NCBI GenBank assembly: GCA_903835655.1
Contig: CAILNT010000109.1
Coordinates: 1-48,403, forward strand
DNA from: an uncultured Pseudomonadota bacterium
GTDB lineage: Bacteria > Pseudomonadota > Gammaproteobacteria > Burkholderiales > Thiobacillaceae
Length of the DNA stretch: 48,403 nt
Reading direction: 5' to 3'
Made by a program: the position numbers and the translations under genes. Within the stretch, counting starts at the first letter, position 1, and each line of letters begins with the position of its first letter. This document shows, piece by piece, positions 36,771 to 45,398 of the stretch. The notes under the pieces are model-generated. The model did not search any database, had not been told where the DNA came from, and was given only the letters and a program-made list of their open reading frames with translations.

Positions 36771-39700
36771 ATGAAACTACGCGAACAACTCCTCCTCGGC
36801 TTTAGCGGTGTTTTCGGGCTCGCCTCCCTCGTGGCGCTGGTCAGCCGTTCGTTCGCCGCAAGCACTGCCACGGCCGTCGCGGGCCTGGTCGTCGCATCCG
36901 GAATCGGTGTGACGCTCTATATCACTCGCAGAATGCTCGCGCGGATCGGGGGCGAGCCCGCGGAGATCGCCGGCGTGATCGAACAGGTCGCGCGCGGCAA
37001 CCTTGAAGTCGAGGTTGGGGGCGATTCCATGATCGCGGCCGCGGTCGCCATGATGACCGCGACCCTGAAGGATGTGGCGCGGCAGGCGAATTCTGTCGCC
37101 TCGGGCGACTATGGCGCCGATGTCGCTCCCCGCTCGGACAAGGACGAACTCGGGCTCGCGCTGCGTGCCATGACGGCCGCCTTGCGCGGCGCGCATGTCG
37201 CCAGCACGGAGCTCGACTGGCTGAAGTCGGGCCTGGCGCGACTGGGCGAGGCGATGCGCGGCGACCCGAGCATCGACCTATTGGCGACCAAGGTGATCAG
37301 CGAGATCGCCCAATATCTGAACGCCCAGGTGGGGGTGTTATACATCGCACAGGAAGGCGACAAACTATCGCTGCGGGGCAGTTATGCGTATACCCGGCGC
37401 AAAAATCTGTCCAACGAGTTTAGCCTGGGCGAAGGGTTGGTCGGACAGGCCGCGCTGGAGCGGCAGCAGATACTCATCCGCAACGTTCCCGAGGACTATC
37501 TCAGGGTGACATCGGGGCTCGGGGAGCATGTGCCCAGCTTCATCTGCGTCACGCCTTTCCTTTACGAGAACCGGATCAAGGGCGTGGTCGAGATCGGTAC
37601 CCTGGGCGAGATGACGAGGCCTCAGCTGGAGTATCTCTCCCAGGCCATGCACCAACTCGCCATCGCGGTGGAAAGCGCCCAGGCACGGGATACCCAGGCA
37701 CGCCTGCTGGAAGGATCGCAGCGTCTCGGCGAGGAACTCCAGGTTCAGCAGGAGGAGTTGCGCACGGCCAACGAAGAGCTGGAGGAGCAGTCGCAACGGC
37801 TGCGGGAATCCGAGCAAAGGCTCAAGGCTCAGCAGGAAGAGCTCGAAGTGACCAACGAGGAGCTTGAACAGAAGAACGAAATCCTGGAGCGGCAGAAACG
37901 GGAAGTCGAACAGGCGCGCCGGGTCATCTCGGTGAAGGCCGACGAACTGGCGTTGGCGAGCAAGTACAAGTCGGAGTTCCTGGCGAACATGTCGCACGAA
38001 CTGCGCACTCCGCTCAACAGTCTGCTGCTCCTGGCGCAGGGCCTGGAACAGAATCGCAATGGCAACCTGAGCGCGGACCAGGTGGAGTCGGCGCGGGTGA
38101 TCCATAGCAGCGGCAGCGATCTGCTCAATCTGATCAACGAAATCCTCGACCTGTCCAAGATCGAGGCAGGGCGTATGGATCTCCAGGTTGAAACCGTGCG
38201 TGTCGCTGACCTGGCCGAGGGCGTACGCGCTTCCTTCGGCCACATGGCTCGGGACAAGGGGCTGAGCCTGGAAGTCCTGACGACCGAAGACGCCCCGACA
38301 CTGCTGGCGAGCGACCGCAGGCGCGTCGAGCAGGTCTTGCGCAATCTGATCTCCAACGCCATCAAGTTCACCGAGACGGGCGGGGTCACGGTGACCTTCG
38401 GTCGTGCGGCGGCGCAAGCCGATCTCGCGCGCAGCGGCTTGTCGGCCGGCCACAGCCTGGCCATCGCGGTCAAGGACAGCGGTATCGGCGTCCCGGCGGA
38501 CAAGCACAAACTGATCTTCGAGGCGTTCCAGCAAGCGGATGGCGGCACTTCGCGGCGCTATGGGGGTACCGGCTTGGGACTGACTATTTCCCGTGAACTG
38601 GCGACCCTGATGGGCGGCGAAATCCAGCTGGAAAGCGAACCGGGCAAGGGCGCCACCTTCACGCTCTACCTGCCGCTGGAGTCGACGGCGACGCGGCACG
38701 GCGCACGGGACGCGAGGAGTGAACCGCCTCTCCTGTCCGCGCCGGAGCGTGCACCGGCGATCGATACCCGGCAATTGCAGATTCCCGACGATCGCGACAA
38801 GCTCGCCGCCACCGACCGGGTGATCCTGGTGATCGAGGATGATCCAAAATTCGCCGCCATCTTGCAGGACAAATGTCACGAGAAGGGTTTCAAGTGCGTC
38901 GCCACGCCGACCGGCGAGGCCGGGCTGGAGCTGGCGGCCCGGCATCTGCCCTGCGCGGTGATCCTGGACATCCGCCTGCCCGGCATGGATGGCATGGCGG
39001 TGCTGATCGCGCTCAAGGAAGACATCCGTACCCGACACATTCCCGTGCACATGCTCTCCGTCGAGGAGCGGGCCGGTGAATCGCGGCGCCTGGGCGCGAT
39101 CGGCCACGCGGTCAAACCGATCGACCAGGAACACCTGGAAGCGGTCTTTCGCAAGCTGGAACAGATTTCGGCCAAACCGCGGCGCGTGCTGGTGGTCGAT
39201 GACGACACGACGCTGCGCGGCAAGACGGTCACGCTGATCGAAGACCAGGATGTCCAGGTGGACGAAGTCGAGACGGGCGCGCAGGCCCTCGCGGCCTTGC
39301 GCGCCGCGCGCTACGATTGCGTCGTACTGGATCTGAAGTTGCCGGACATGGAGGGTTCCACGATCCTGGAAATCCTGGAGCGCGAAGGCGTCGAAATCCC
39401 CCCCGTGATCGTGCATACGTCGCGCGATCTCAGTTCGGACGAAGAAATGGGGTTGCGTGAGCATGCCGAATCCATCGTCATCAAGGACGTTCGTTCTCCG
39501 GAGCGCTTGCTCGACGAGGTGTCGCTGTTCCTGCACCGGGTGGTGAACCAGATGCCCGAGCCCCAGCGGAAAATCATCCGTGATCTGCACGACGGCGATG
39601 CGCTGCTGCGCGACAAGAAGGTTTTGGTCGTCGATGACGACATGCGTACCACCTTTGCCCTGTCGCGCTTGCTCGCGGAACGTGGCATTCAGGTGCTGAA

Positions 39701-39977
39701 GGCGGAGAATGGCGAGCGGGCGCTGCGCCTGCTCGAGGAGCAGAGCGTGGATCTGGTGTTGATGGACATCATGATGCCGGTGATGGACGGCTACGAGGCG
39801 ATGCGGAAAATCCGATCCCAGGAACGCTTCCGCCAGCTGCCGATCATCGCCCTGACCGCCAAGGCCATGCCGGAGGATAGGCAGAAATGCATCGAGGCGG
39901 GGGCGAGCGACTACCTGACCAAACCGGTCGAAACGGCCCGGCTGTTCTCGATGATGCGGGTATGGTTCCATGCCTGA
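36771..39977 (+). CDS. HAMP-GAF hybrid histidine kinase with three receiver domains
   Basis: I start at MKLREQLLLGFSGVF (36771), which directly precedes the membrane segment; the longer frame lacks sense. The 1068-aa product has two N-terminal hydrophobic helices (about residues 6-50) with almost no periplasmic loop, and a HAMP domain (ITRRMLARIGGEPAEIAGVI...). Next are a GAF domain (about 150-300), a coiled coil of about 75 residues very rich in Glu/Gln (QQEELRTANEELEEQ and QQEELEVTNEELEQK repeated), HisKA (H409 in MSHELRTPLN), HATPase_c, and three receivers with VIEDD/LDIRLPGMDG, VVDDD/LDLKLPDMEG and VVDDD/MDIMMPVMDG. It heads a tight group with cheR, cheB and a second hybrid kinase. Confidence 0.93.
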   Translation: MKLREQLLLGFSGVFGLASLVALVSRSFAASTATAVAGLVVASGIGVTLYITRRMLARIGGEPAEIAGVIEQVARGNLEVEVGGDSMIAAAVAMMTATLKDVARQANSVASGDYGADVAPRSDKDELGLALRAMTAALRGAHVASTELDWLKSGLARLGEAMRGDPSIDLLATKVISEIAQYLNAQVGVLYIAQEGDKLSLRGSYAYTRRKNLSNEFSLGEGLVGQAALERQQILIRNVPEDYLRVTSGLGEHVPSFICVTPFLYENRIKGVVEIGTLGEMTRPQLEYLSQAMHQLAIAVESAQARDTQARLLEGSQRLGEELQVQQEELRTANEELEEQSQRLRESEQRLKAQQEELEVTNEELEQKNEILERQKREVEQARRVISVKADELALASKYKSEFLANMSHELRTPLNSLLLLAQGLEQNRNGNLSADQVESARVIHSSGSDLLNLINEILDLSKIEAGRMDLQVETVRVADLAEGVRASFGHMARDKGLSLEVLTTEDAPTLLASDRRRVEQVLRNLISNAIKFTETGGVTVTFGRAAAQADLARSGLSAGHSLAIAVKDSGIGVPADKHKLIFEAFQQADGGTSRRYGGTGLGLTISRELATLMGGEIQLESEPGKGATFTLYLPLESTATRHGARDARSEPPLLSAPERAPAIDTRQLQIPDDRDKLAATDRVILVIEDDPKFAAILQDKCHEKGFKCVATPTGEAGLELAARHLPCAVILDIRLPGMDGMAVLIALKEDIRTRHIPVHMLSVEERAGESRRLGAIGHAVKPIDQEHLEAVFRKLEQISAKPRRVLVVDDDTTLRGKTVTLIEDQDVQVDEVETGAQALAALRAARYDCVVLDLKLPDMEGSTILEILEREGVEIPPVIVHTSRDLSSDEEMGLREHAESIVIKDVRSPERLLDEVSLFLHRVVNQMPEPQRKIIRDLHDGDALLRDKKVLVVDDDMRTTFALSRLLAERGIQVLKAENGERALRLLEEQSVDLVLMDIMMPVMDGYEAMRKIRSQERFRQLPIIALTAKAMPEDRQKCIEAGASDYLTKPVETARLFSMMRVWFHA

Positions 39978-39983
39978 AATGCC

Positions 39984-40814
39984 ATGAACCCCAGCGAGCT
40001 CGAAAGGCTGGAAATCGACCTCCTGCTGGAGACGGTCTTTCGCCGCTACGGCTACGACTTCCGCGGCTACGCCCGGGCGTCGATCGATCGGCGGGTACGG
40101 CAGCTGTTGTCCTCCAGCGGTTGTACGACGGTGGCCGAGTTGATCCCGAAAGTGCTGAACGATGCAGAATTCTTCTCTCGTCTGGTGCGAAATTTCTCGA
40201 TTCCGGTGACGGAGATGTTCCGCGATCCCGCCGTGTACCGGGCGGTGCGGGAGAAAGTGGTGCCCTTGCTGCGCACCTGGCCGCATTTCAAGATCTGGCA
40301 TGCCGGCTGCGCGACCGGTGAGGAGGTCTATTCCCTGGCCATGCTGTTGAAGGAAGAAGGCCTCTACGAGCGGGCGACCATCTATGCTACCGACTTCAAC
40401 GAAGAGGCACTCGATCTGGCGCGCGAGGGCATCTACCCGATCGAGAAGATCAAGGCGGCGACCCGGAATTACCAGTTGGCGGGCGGCAAGGGTTCCCTGT
40501 CGGATTACTACCACGCAGCCTACGATGCCGCCCGCATGGACCCGGCACTCAGGGAGCGTGTCGTCTTCTCCGTGCATAACCTGGCGACGGACAGCGTCTT
40601 CGGCGAGATCCACCTGGTCCTCTGTCGCAACGTGCTGATCTATTTCGGCCGCGAACTCCAGAACCGTGCGTTGTGGCTGCTCACGGAAAGTCTGGTGCAT
40701 GGCGGCTATCTCTGTCTCGGAACCAAGGAAAATCTTCAGTTCACCGAAGTCCATGCTCATTTTTCCACCCTCGATCATGCCGCGCGCCTGTACAAGAAGC
40801 AGGTGCCCCCATGA
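39984..40814 (+). CDS. cheR: CheR-type protein-glutamate methyltransferase
   Basis: The 276-aa product has the CheR N-domain (ETVFRRYGYDFRGYARASIDRRVRQLL) and the SAM-binding domain with HAGCATGEEVYSLAMLL, ATDFNEEAL, FSVHNLATD and LVLCRNVLIYF. CheR transfers methyl groups from S-adenosylmethionine to glutamates in receptor helices. It starts six bases after the HAMP-GAF kinase gene and overlaps cheB by four bases. No chemoreceptor, CheA or CheW gene is in the group, so its substrate may not be a classical chemoreceptor. Confidence 0.94.
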   Translation: MNPSELERLEIDLLLETVFRRYGYDFRGYARASIDRRVRQLLSSSGCTTVAELIPKVLNDAEFFSRLVRNFSIPVTEMFRDPAVYRAVREKVVPLLRTWPHFKIWHAGCATGEEVYSLAMLLKEEGLYERATIYATDFNEEALDLAREGIYPIEKIKAATRNYQLAGGKGSLSDYYHAAYDAARMDPALRERVVFSVHNLATDSVFGEIHLVLCRNVLIYFGRELQNRALWLLTESLVHGGYLCLGTKENLQFTEVHAHFSTLDHAARLYKKQVPP

Positions 40815-41371
40815 CCCGCGCGGCCGTCGTCATGGGTGGATCGGCGGGCAGTCTGGGCGTGTTCGACGCCGTGCTGGGGGCGTTGCCCGAGGATTATGCG
40901 CTGCTACTGGTCCTGCACCTGCCCGCGGACGACGCCGGCTCCTTCGCACTGCATTTGGCGCAGGTGTCGCGGCTGCCGGTGGTCGAGCCCTGTGACAAGC
41001 AGCGCATCGAAGGCCGTCATGTGTATACCGCACCCGCCAATTACCACATGCTCGTGGAACGCGGTGGGCACGTCGCCCTGTCCGTGGACGAGCGGGTCAA
41101 CTGGTCTCGGCCTTCCATAGACGTGCTCTTCGAGAGTGCCGCCGGCGCGTGGGGCCGGGAACTGGTCGCGGTGATCCTGTCCGGGGCCAACGCGGACGGC
41201 GCCATGGGCCTCCTCGCGGTCAAGGCCGCGGGCGGCCACACCCTGGCCCAGGACCCGGCGGGTGCGGCAAGCCCGCTCATGCCCCTGGCGGCAATCAAGG
41301 TCGGGGCGGTCGACGAAATTTTGAGCCCGGAAGGCATCGCCTTGCGGTTGATCGAGCTAGCGAACGGATAA
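40811..41371 (+). CDS. cheB: CheB-type methylesterase, catalytic domain only
   Basis: The start ATG at 40811 overlaps the cheR stop (ATGA). The 186-aa product is just the CheB esterase domain, with catalytic Ser11 in GGSAGSL, His36 in LVLHLPAD and Asp129 in ILSGANADGAMG. It has no receiver domain, so it is not controlled by CheA phosphorylation in the usual way. It would demethylate or deamidate the same glutamates modified by the upstream CheR. The following kinase gene starts five bases later and begins with a stand-alone receiver, which might serve as a partner. Confidence 0.93.
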   Translation: MTRAAVVMGGSAGSLGVFDAVLGALPEDYALLLVLHLPADDAGSFALHLAQVSRLPVVEPCDKQRIEGRHVYTAPANYHMLVERGGHVALSVDERVNWSRPSIDVLFESAAGAWGRELVAVILSGANADGAMGLLAVKAAGGHTLAQDPAGAASPLMPLAAIKVGAVDEILSPEGIALRLIELANG

Positions 41372-41376
41372 ATATA

Positions 41377-42918
41377 ATGAAATCTTCCCAGAAGATATTG
41401 ATCGTCGATGACCGGCAGGAAAATCTGTACGCGCTGCGTAAAGTACTGGACGAGGTCGCCACGGAACTGGTCGAGGCGAACAACGGCAACGATGCGCTAA
41501 CGGCCACCTTGCACCACGACTTCGCCCTGGCGATTCTGGATGTCCAGATGCCCGGCATGGATGGCTACGAGTTGGCCAGCCTGCTGCGTGGCGACGCCCG
41601 TACCCGGGGTCTGCCCATCATTTTCATGACGGCGGCGTATGGCGAAGAAGAACATGTCTTCAAGGGCTATGAATCGGGTGCGGTGGATTACATCGTCAAA
41701 CCCTACGAGCCCCGTGTGCTGTTGTCCAAGGTCCGGGTCTTCCTCGAATTGCACCGTGTTAACACCGATCTGGCCGAGAAGGTGGAGGCGCTGGCCACCT
41801 CCGAAACGCGTTTCCGTGGCCTGGTCATGGCCATCCCGGACATCGTTTATCGCGCCGACCCGGAGGGGCGTTTTACCTTCTTGAACGAGGCAGTGCGCGT
41901 TCTGGGCTATCGCCCGGAAGAACTGCTCGGGACGCACCTTTCTCGCATCATGCAGCCTGGGGATGCCCTGGCTGTCGGCGATAATGCCGAGCCCGAGGAT
42001 GCAAAGCGGCTCTCTGACTGGCCGGGCACCGGTGCACCCATGCCCCCCGGCCTGGAAATTCGTCTGTTGCCGCGCGCCCCTGGTGGTTTGGGCGTGGGGG
42101 TGAACGCGGATACGCTCGTGGCCGAGGTGAACAGTTCCGGTCTCTACGGTATTCCCCTGGGGACAGGCAAATCGGTGTTTCTGGGTACGGTAGGGGTTAT
42201 CCGCGACGTCACCGAGCGCAAGCGTAGTGAGGCGGAATTGGCGCGGCATCGTGAGCATCTGGAAGACCTGGTCAGGGAAAGGACCCTCGAACTGGAACAC
42301 CACCGTCACCACCTCGAAGAACTGGTGGAACAGCGCACGGCTGCGCTGCTGACGACAGAGGCCCGAGCCAGCCACATCCTCCAGTCCAGCGCCGACGGAC
42401 TCTACGGAATCGACGCCAGTGGCCTGGTCAGTTTTATCAATGCGGCCGCCTGCAAGCTGCTCGGTTATCATGCCGAAGAGGTGATCGGCCGCAATGCCCA
42501 CTTCACCTTCCATCACAGCAAACCCGACGGCAGCCCCTACCCGATCGAGGAATGCCCGGCTCACAGTGCCTTCCTGGACGGCAAGGAGATCCGCATCGAC
42601 GGTGAAGTCTATTGGCACGCCGACGGTCACGCCGTGCCGGTCATGTATGCCATGCATCCCATGGTGAAAGAGGGGAATGCGGTCACCGGCGCGGTCATCA
42701 GCTTCGTCGACATGAGCGAGCAGCGTGCGGCGGCGCGCGCCCACGAGTTGGCAGTCATCGCGGCCGAGAACCTGGCCCGCTTGCGCAGCGAATTCCTGGC
42801 CAACATGAGCCATGAAATTCGCACGCCCCCCTCAATGGGGTGCTGGGTTTCGCCGAGATCGGCCGGCGCAATAGTCAGGACGCGGAGAAGGCTCGCAACG
42901 CCTTCAATCAAATCATGA
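41377..42918 (+). CDS. Hybrid histidine kinase, N-terminal part (receiver-PAS-PAS), frameshifted
   Basis: ATG at 41377 begins MKSSQKILIVDDRQENL. The readable protein has a receiver domain (VDDRQ, phospho-Asp in AILDVQMPGMDG, switch Lys in YIVKPY), a PAS domain (AIPDIVYRADPEGRF), a coiled coil (LVRERTLELEHHRHH) and a second PAS (ILQSSADGLYGIDASG). It then enters His[14 protein letters not shown]. After HEIRTP the frame breaks at a run of six C (42826-42831). Instead of the expected L-N-G it reads PSMGCWVS and ends at 42918. The remaining domains continue in the +1-shifted frame from 42840. Whether this is real inactivation, slippage or a sequence error is unresolved. Confidence 0.85.
   Translation: MKSSQKILIVDDRQENLYALRKVLDEVATELVEANNGNDALTATLHHDFALAILDVQMPGMDGYELASLLRGDARTRGLPIIFMTAAYGEEEHVFKGYESGAVDYIVKPYEPRVLLSKVRVFLELHRVNTDLAEKVEALATSETRFRGLVMAIPDIVYRADPEGRFTFLNEAVRVLGYRPEELLGTHLSRIMQPGDALAVGDNAEPEDAKRLSDWPGTGAPMPPGLEIRLLPRAPGGLGVGVNADTLVAEVNSSGLYGIPLGTGKSVFLGTVGVIRDVTERKRSEAELARHREHLEDLVRERTLELEHHRHHLEELVEQRTAALLTTEARASHILQSSADGLYGIDASGLVSFINAAACKLLGYHAEEVIGRNAHFTFHHSKPDGSPYPIEECPAHSAFLDGKEIRIDGEVYWHADGHAVPVMYAMHPMVKEGNAVTGAVISFVDMSEQRAAARAHELAVIAAENLARLRSEFLANMSHEIRTPPSMGCWVSPRSAGAIVRTRRRLATPSIKS
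42826..42831. other. C6 homopolymer at a frameshift inside a histidine kinase gene
   Basis: acg-CCCCCC-tcaatgggg. With four C the frame reads T-P-L-N-G-V-L-G-F, the normal HisKA sequence and directly continuous with the downstream frame. With the six present it is broken. The 42840 frame resumes precisely with the expected residues, so no other damage is visible. Confidence 0.9.
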
Positions 42919-43907
42919 TTTCCGGCAAGCGTCTGCTCGGGGTCGTCAACGACATACTCGACTTCTCCAAGATCGAGGCCGGCAAACTCCGCATGGAAAA
43001 CACGGAAGTGCCCCTCATCGATGTGGTCAGGCAAGCGGTCGAAATCGTCGGCGCGCTCGCCAACGCCAAGCGCCTCGCCCTGCGGGTCAAACTGGCGCCC
43101 GATCTGCCGCAGACGGTTCTGGGCGATCCCTTGCGTCTAGGCCAGGTGCTCCTCAATCTCCTGTCCAACGCCATCAAGTTTACCGAGGTCGGCAGCGTCA
43201 CGCTGTTCGCCTCTCGGCAGGGTGCGCAACTGGTGTTCAAAGTCAGCGATACCGGCATCGGCATGAATGAGGAACAACTCAGCCGGCTGTTCAAGCCGTT
43301 CCAGCAGGCCGACGGTTCGACCACGCGCCACTTCGGTGGCACCGGACTGGGATTGGCCATTACCAAGCGCATCCTGGAGCTCATGGGCGGGACCATACAG
43401 GTAGAAAGCCGGCCCGGCGCCGGCAGTTCCTTCGAGGTCAGCGTGCCCTGTATCCCGGCGGTTTCCCAGACCGAGAATCCCGCCCTCGTTGGCATGAGCG
43501 CCGCGGGTGACAAACCGCTGGCCGGGCTCTCCATCCTCGCGGCCGAGGACGATCCGGTCAATCAGGCCATGCTTGAAGCCATGCTGATCGAGGAGGGCGC
43601 TCGGGTCGTGATGGTCGACGACGGGAGCCAGGCAGTGGAGCGCGTGAGCCGTGAGGGGCGCAATGCCTATGACCTCGTCTTGATGGACGTGCAGATGCCG
43701 CAGATGGATGGGCTCGAGGCGACGCGCAGGATATTGGCGTTGGCCCCGAGTCTGCCGATCATCGGCCAGACGGCACACGCCATGCCCGAGGAGAAGGCGC
43801 AGTGTCTGGCAGCGGGGATGGTCGAGCATATCGCCAAGCCGCTCGAGTCCGCATCGCTGGTGAGCGCGGTGTTGCAACATGTTTCCGCCAAGCGCGGGCA
43901 GCCGTGA
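42840..43907 (+). CDS. Hybrid histidine kinase, C-terminal part (HisKA rest, HATPase, receiver)
   Basis: This open frame starts at GTG 42840 (VLGFAEIGRRNSQ) and continues the kinase split at the C6 tract. It contains the second HisKA helix ([19 protein letters not shown]), HATPase_c ([39 protein letters not shown]), and a receiver (AAEDDPVNQ, LVLMDVQMPQMDG, switch Lys in HIAKPL). The phospho-His lies in the upstream frame, so this fragment alone could not autophosphorylate. No ribosome site supports independent translation. Together the two parts would make an approximately 840-aa receiver-PAS-PAS-kinase-receiver protein. Confidence 0.85.
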   Translation: MLGFAEIGRRNSQDAEKARNAFNQIMISGKRLLGVVNDILDFSKIEAGKLRMENTEVPLIDVVRQAVEIVGALANAKRLALRVKLAPDLPQTVLGDPLRLGQVLLNLLSNAIKFTEVGSVTLFASRQGAQLVFKVSDTGIGMNEEQLSRLFKPFQQADGSTTRHFGGTGLGLAITKRILELMGGTIQVESRPGAGSSFEVSVPCIPAVSQTENPALVGMSAAGDKPLAGLSILAAEDDPVNQAMLEAMLIEEGARVVMVDDGSQAVERVSREGRNAYDLVLMDVQMPQMDGLEATRRILALAPSLPIIGQTAHAMPEEKAQCLAAGMVEHIAKPLESASLVSAVLQHVSAKRGQP

Positions 43908-44030
43908 CGGGCTATCGACGGGAGATCCTGGGGTTGCCCGGCGAACGACTCGATGCTTGTACAATGCCCATTCCAGCCAGGCTGGTTGCCTGAAACGCGC
44001 GTGGATCGCACAACGGATGGAAAGGATATG

Positions 44031-44624
44031 ATGGACCAATCAGAACGCTTCAACCATGCCATAGCATTGTTCGACGCCGCCAATGCCGAGGATCCCAACC
44101 AGGAAGAGGGTCAGCCCAAAGAGTTGCTCTATGCCCGGCGGATGACGGAAATGCTCAAGCGTTTCGCGCCGGACGCATCGGAAGTGTCGCAGCTGGCCGT
44201 GCGGGCGCAGCACATCCAGCGCTGGACCGTGCCGCGCAGCGCTTATCCGATGACCAAGGAAGGTTATTTCGCCTGGCGGACCGGGCTCTACAAATTCCAC
44301 GCCAACACCGCCGGAGAATGGATGCGTCAGGCAGGCTATGACGACGCCATGATCGAGGAGGTAAAGAAGGCAGTGAGCAAGCGCGCCCTCAAGATCAATC
44401 CGGACACGCAGTTGATGGAAGACACCGCAGACCTCGTCTTCATCGAGTATTACATGCTGGGTTTTGCCGCCAGCAAGCCGGAATACGACGAAGCCAGGTG
44501 GCTTGAGATCATCCAGAAGACCTGGAAGAAAATGTCCGACGCCGCCCACGACTTCGCGCTTTCGGGCCGGCTCAAATTGCCGGAGCCGCTCGTACCCTTG
44601 ATCGTCAAGGCGATCGGCCAATAG
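44031..44624 (+). CDS. DUF4202 family protein
   Basis: The start at 44031 has AAAGGA at 44021-44026; another ATG lies at 44028. The 197-aa product begins MDQSERFNHAIALFDAANAEDPNQ and contains HIQRWTVPRSAYPMTKEGYFAWRTGLY, then DLVFIEYYMLGFA. These are conserved features of DUF4202 proteins, cytosolic, mainly helical and of unknown function. The His, Arg and Asp residues in these blocks suggest a metal- or nucleotide-handling site, but that is a guess. It is a single-gene unit. A possible -10 (TACAAT, 43960-43965) lies about 65 bases upstream. Confidence 0.85.
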   Translation: MDQSERFNHAIALFDAANAEDPNQEEGQPKELLYARRMTEMLKRFAPDASEVSQLAVRAQHIQRWTVPRSAYPMTKEGYFAWRTGLYKFHANTAGEWMRQAGYDDAMIEEVKKAVSKRALKINPDTQLMEDTADLVFIEYYMLGFAASKPEYDEARWLEIIQKTWKKMSDAAHDFALSGRLKLPEPLVPLIVKAIGQ

Positions 44625-44702
44625 ACTTTTCGCAGGCAGTCGGCAGGACTTATCGCGAAGTGCTCAGGCCGGAGCGGGCTCGCCGGCGGTGACGCAACGG
44701 CC

Positions 44703-45398
44703 TCAAGCCGGAGCCAGAAGCCCGTCGCTCAGGCGCAGCACGCGACCCAGGCGTGCGGCCAGGTCGGGGTCATGGGTCACGACCAGGAAGGCGGTGCCGT
44801 GGCTACGCGAAAGCGACATGAGCAAGTCCTGGATATGCGCCGCGCTGTGCCGGTCCAGGTTGCCGGTGGGTTCATCCATCAGCACACAGGTCGGTTGCGT
44901 GACCAGCGCGCGGGCGATGGCGGCGCGCTGGCGTTCTCCGCCGGAGAGTTCCCCGGGGCGGTGGCTCAGGCGGTGGCCCAGGCCCACCTCGATCAGCCAC
45001 TTCGCCGCTTCGGCCAAGGCGAGTTCCGGCTTCTGGCGGCGGATCAACAGCGGCATGGCGACGTTTTCCTGGGCGGTGAATTCCTGCAACAGGTGGTGAA
45101 ACTGGTAGACGAAGCCCAGGGCACGATTGCGCAAGTTCCCGCGCGCGCCTTCCGAGAGTGACCAGATCGCTGCGCCTGCCACCGTGACGTTGCCGGCGTC
45201 CGGCTTGTCCAATCCACCCAGGACATGCAGCAGAGTGCTCTTCCCCGCGCCGGAAGCACCCATCACCGCGATATGTTCGCCCGGCGCGACTTCCAGGTCG
45301 ATTCCTCCCAGCACCGGCACTTCCACCGGCCCTTGCCAATAACTTTTCCGCAAGCCCGTGCAACTCAGCACGGCCTCCTGCCGCTGGTATTCACTCAT
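44703..45398 (-). CDS. lolD: Lipoprotein-releasing ABC transporter ATPase LolD
   Basis: The 231-aa product is a complete ABC ATPase of the LolD/MacB class: Walker [10 protein letters not shown] (about residues 47-55), Q-loop FVYQFHHLL, signature LSGGERQR, Walker [13 protein letters not shown] and switch His in VVTHDPDLA. LolD powers extraction of mature lipoproteins from the inner membrane for handover to LolA. Its start overlaps the lolC/E gene by eight bases, so the two are coupled. It converges on the DUF4202 gene. Confidence 0.96.
   Translation of the reverse strand: MSEYQRQEAVLSCTGLRKSYWQGPVEVPVLGGIDLEVAPGEHIAVMGASGAGKSTLLHVLGGLDKPDAGNVTVAGAAIWSLSEGARGNLRNRALGFVYQFHHLLQEFTAQENVAMPLLIRRQKPELALAEAAKWLIEVGLGHRLSHRPGELSGGERQRAAIARALVTQPTCVLMDEPTGNLDRHSAAHIQDLLMSLSRSHGTAFLVVTHDPDLAARLGRVLRLSDGLLAPA

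Noticed and set aside
37365-40778. A 1137-residue open frame antisense to the HAMP-GAF kinase and cheR
   Set aside because: Its translation has no recognisable domain and crosses the ends of two real genes. It is an antisense shadow.
41377-43907. Programmed ribosomal frameshifting in the split kinase gene
   Set aside because: There is no slippery heptamer with a downstream pseudoknot that I can see, and C6 is better explained by tract-length change or error.
43934-43965. A full sigma-70 promoter for the DUF4202 gene (TTGCCC ... TACAAT)
   Set aside because: The -10 is good, but the spacing of 20 bases to TTGCCC is too long for a confident call.
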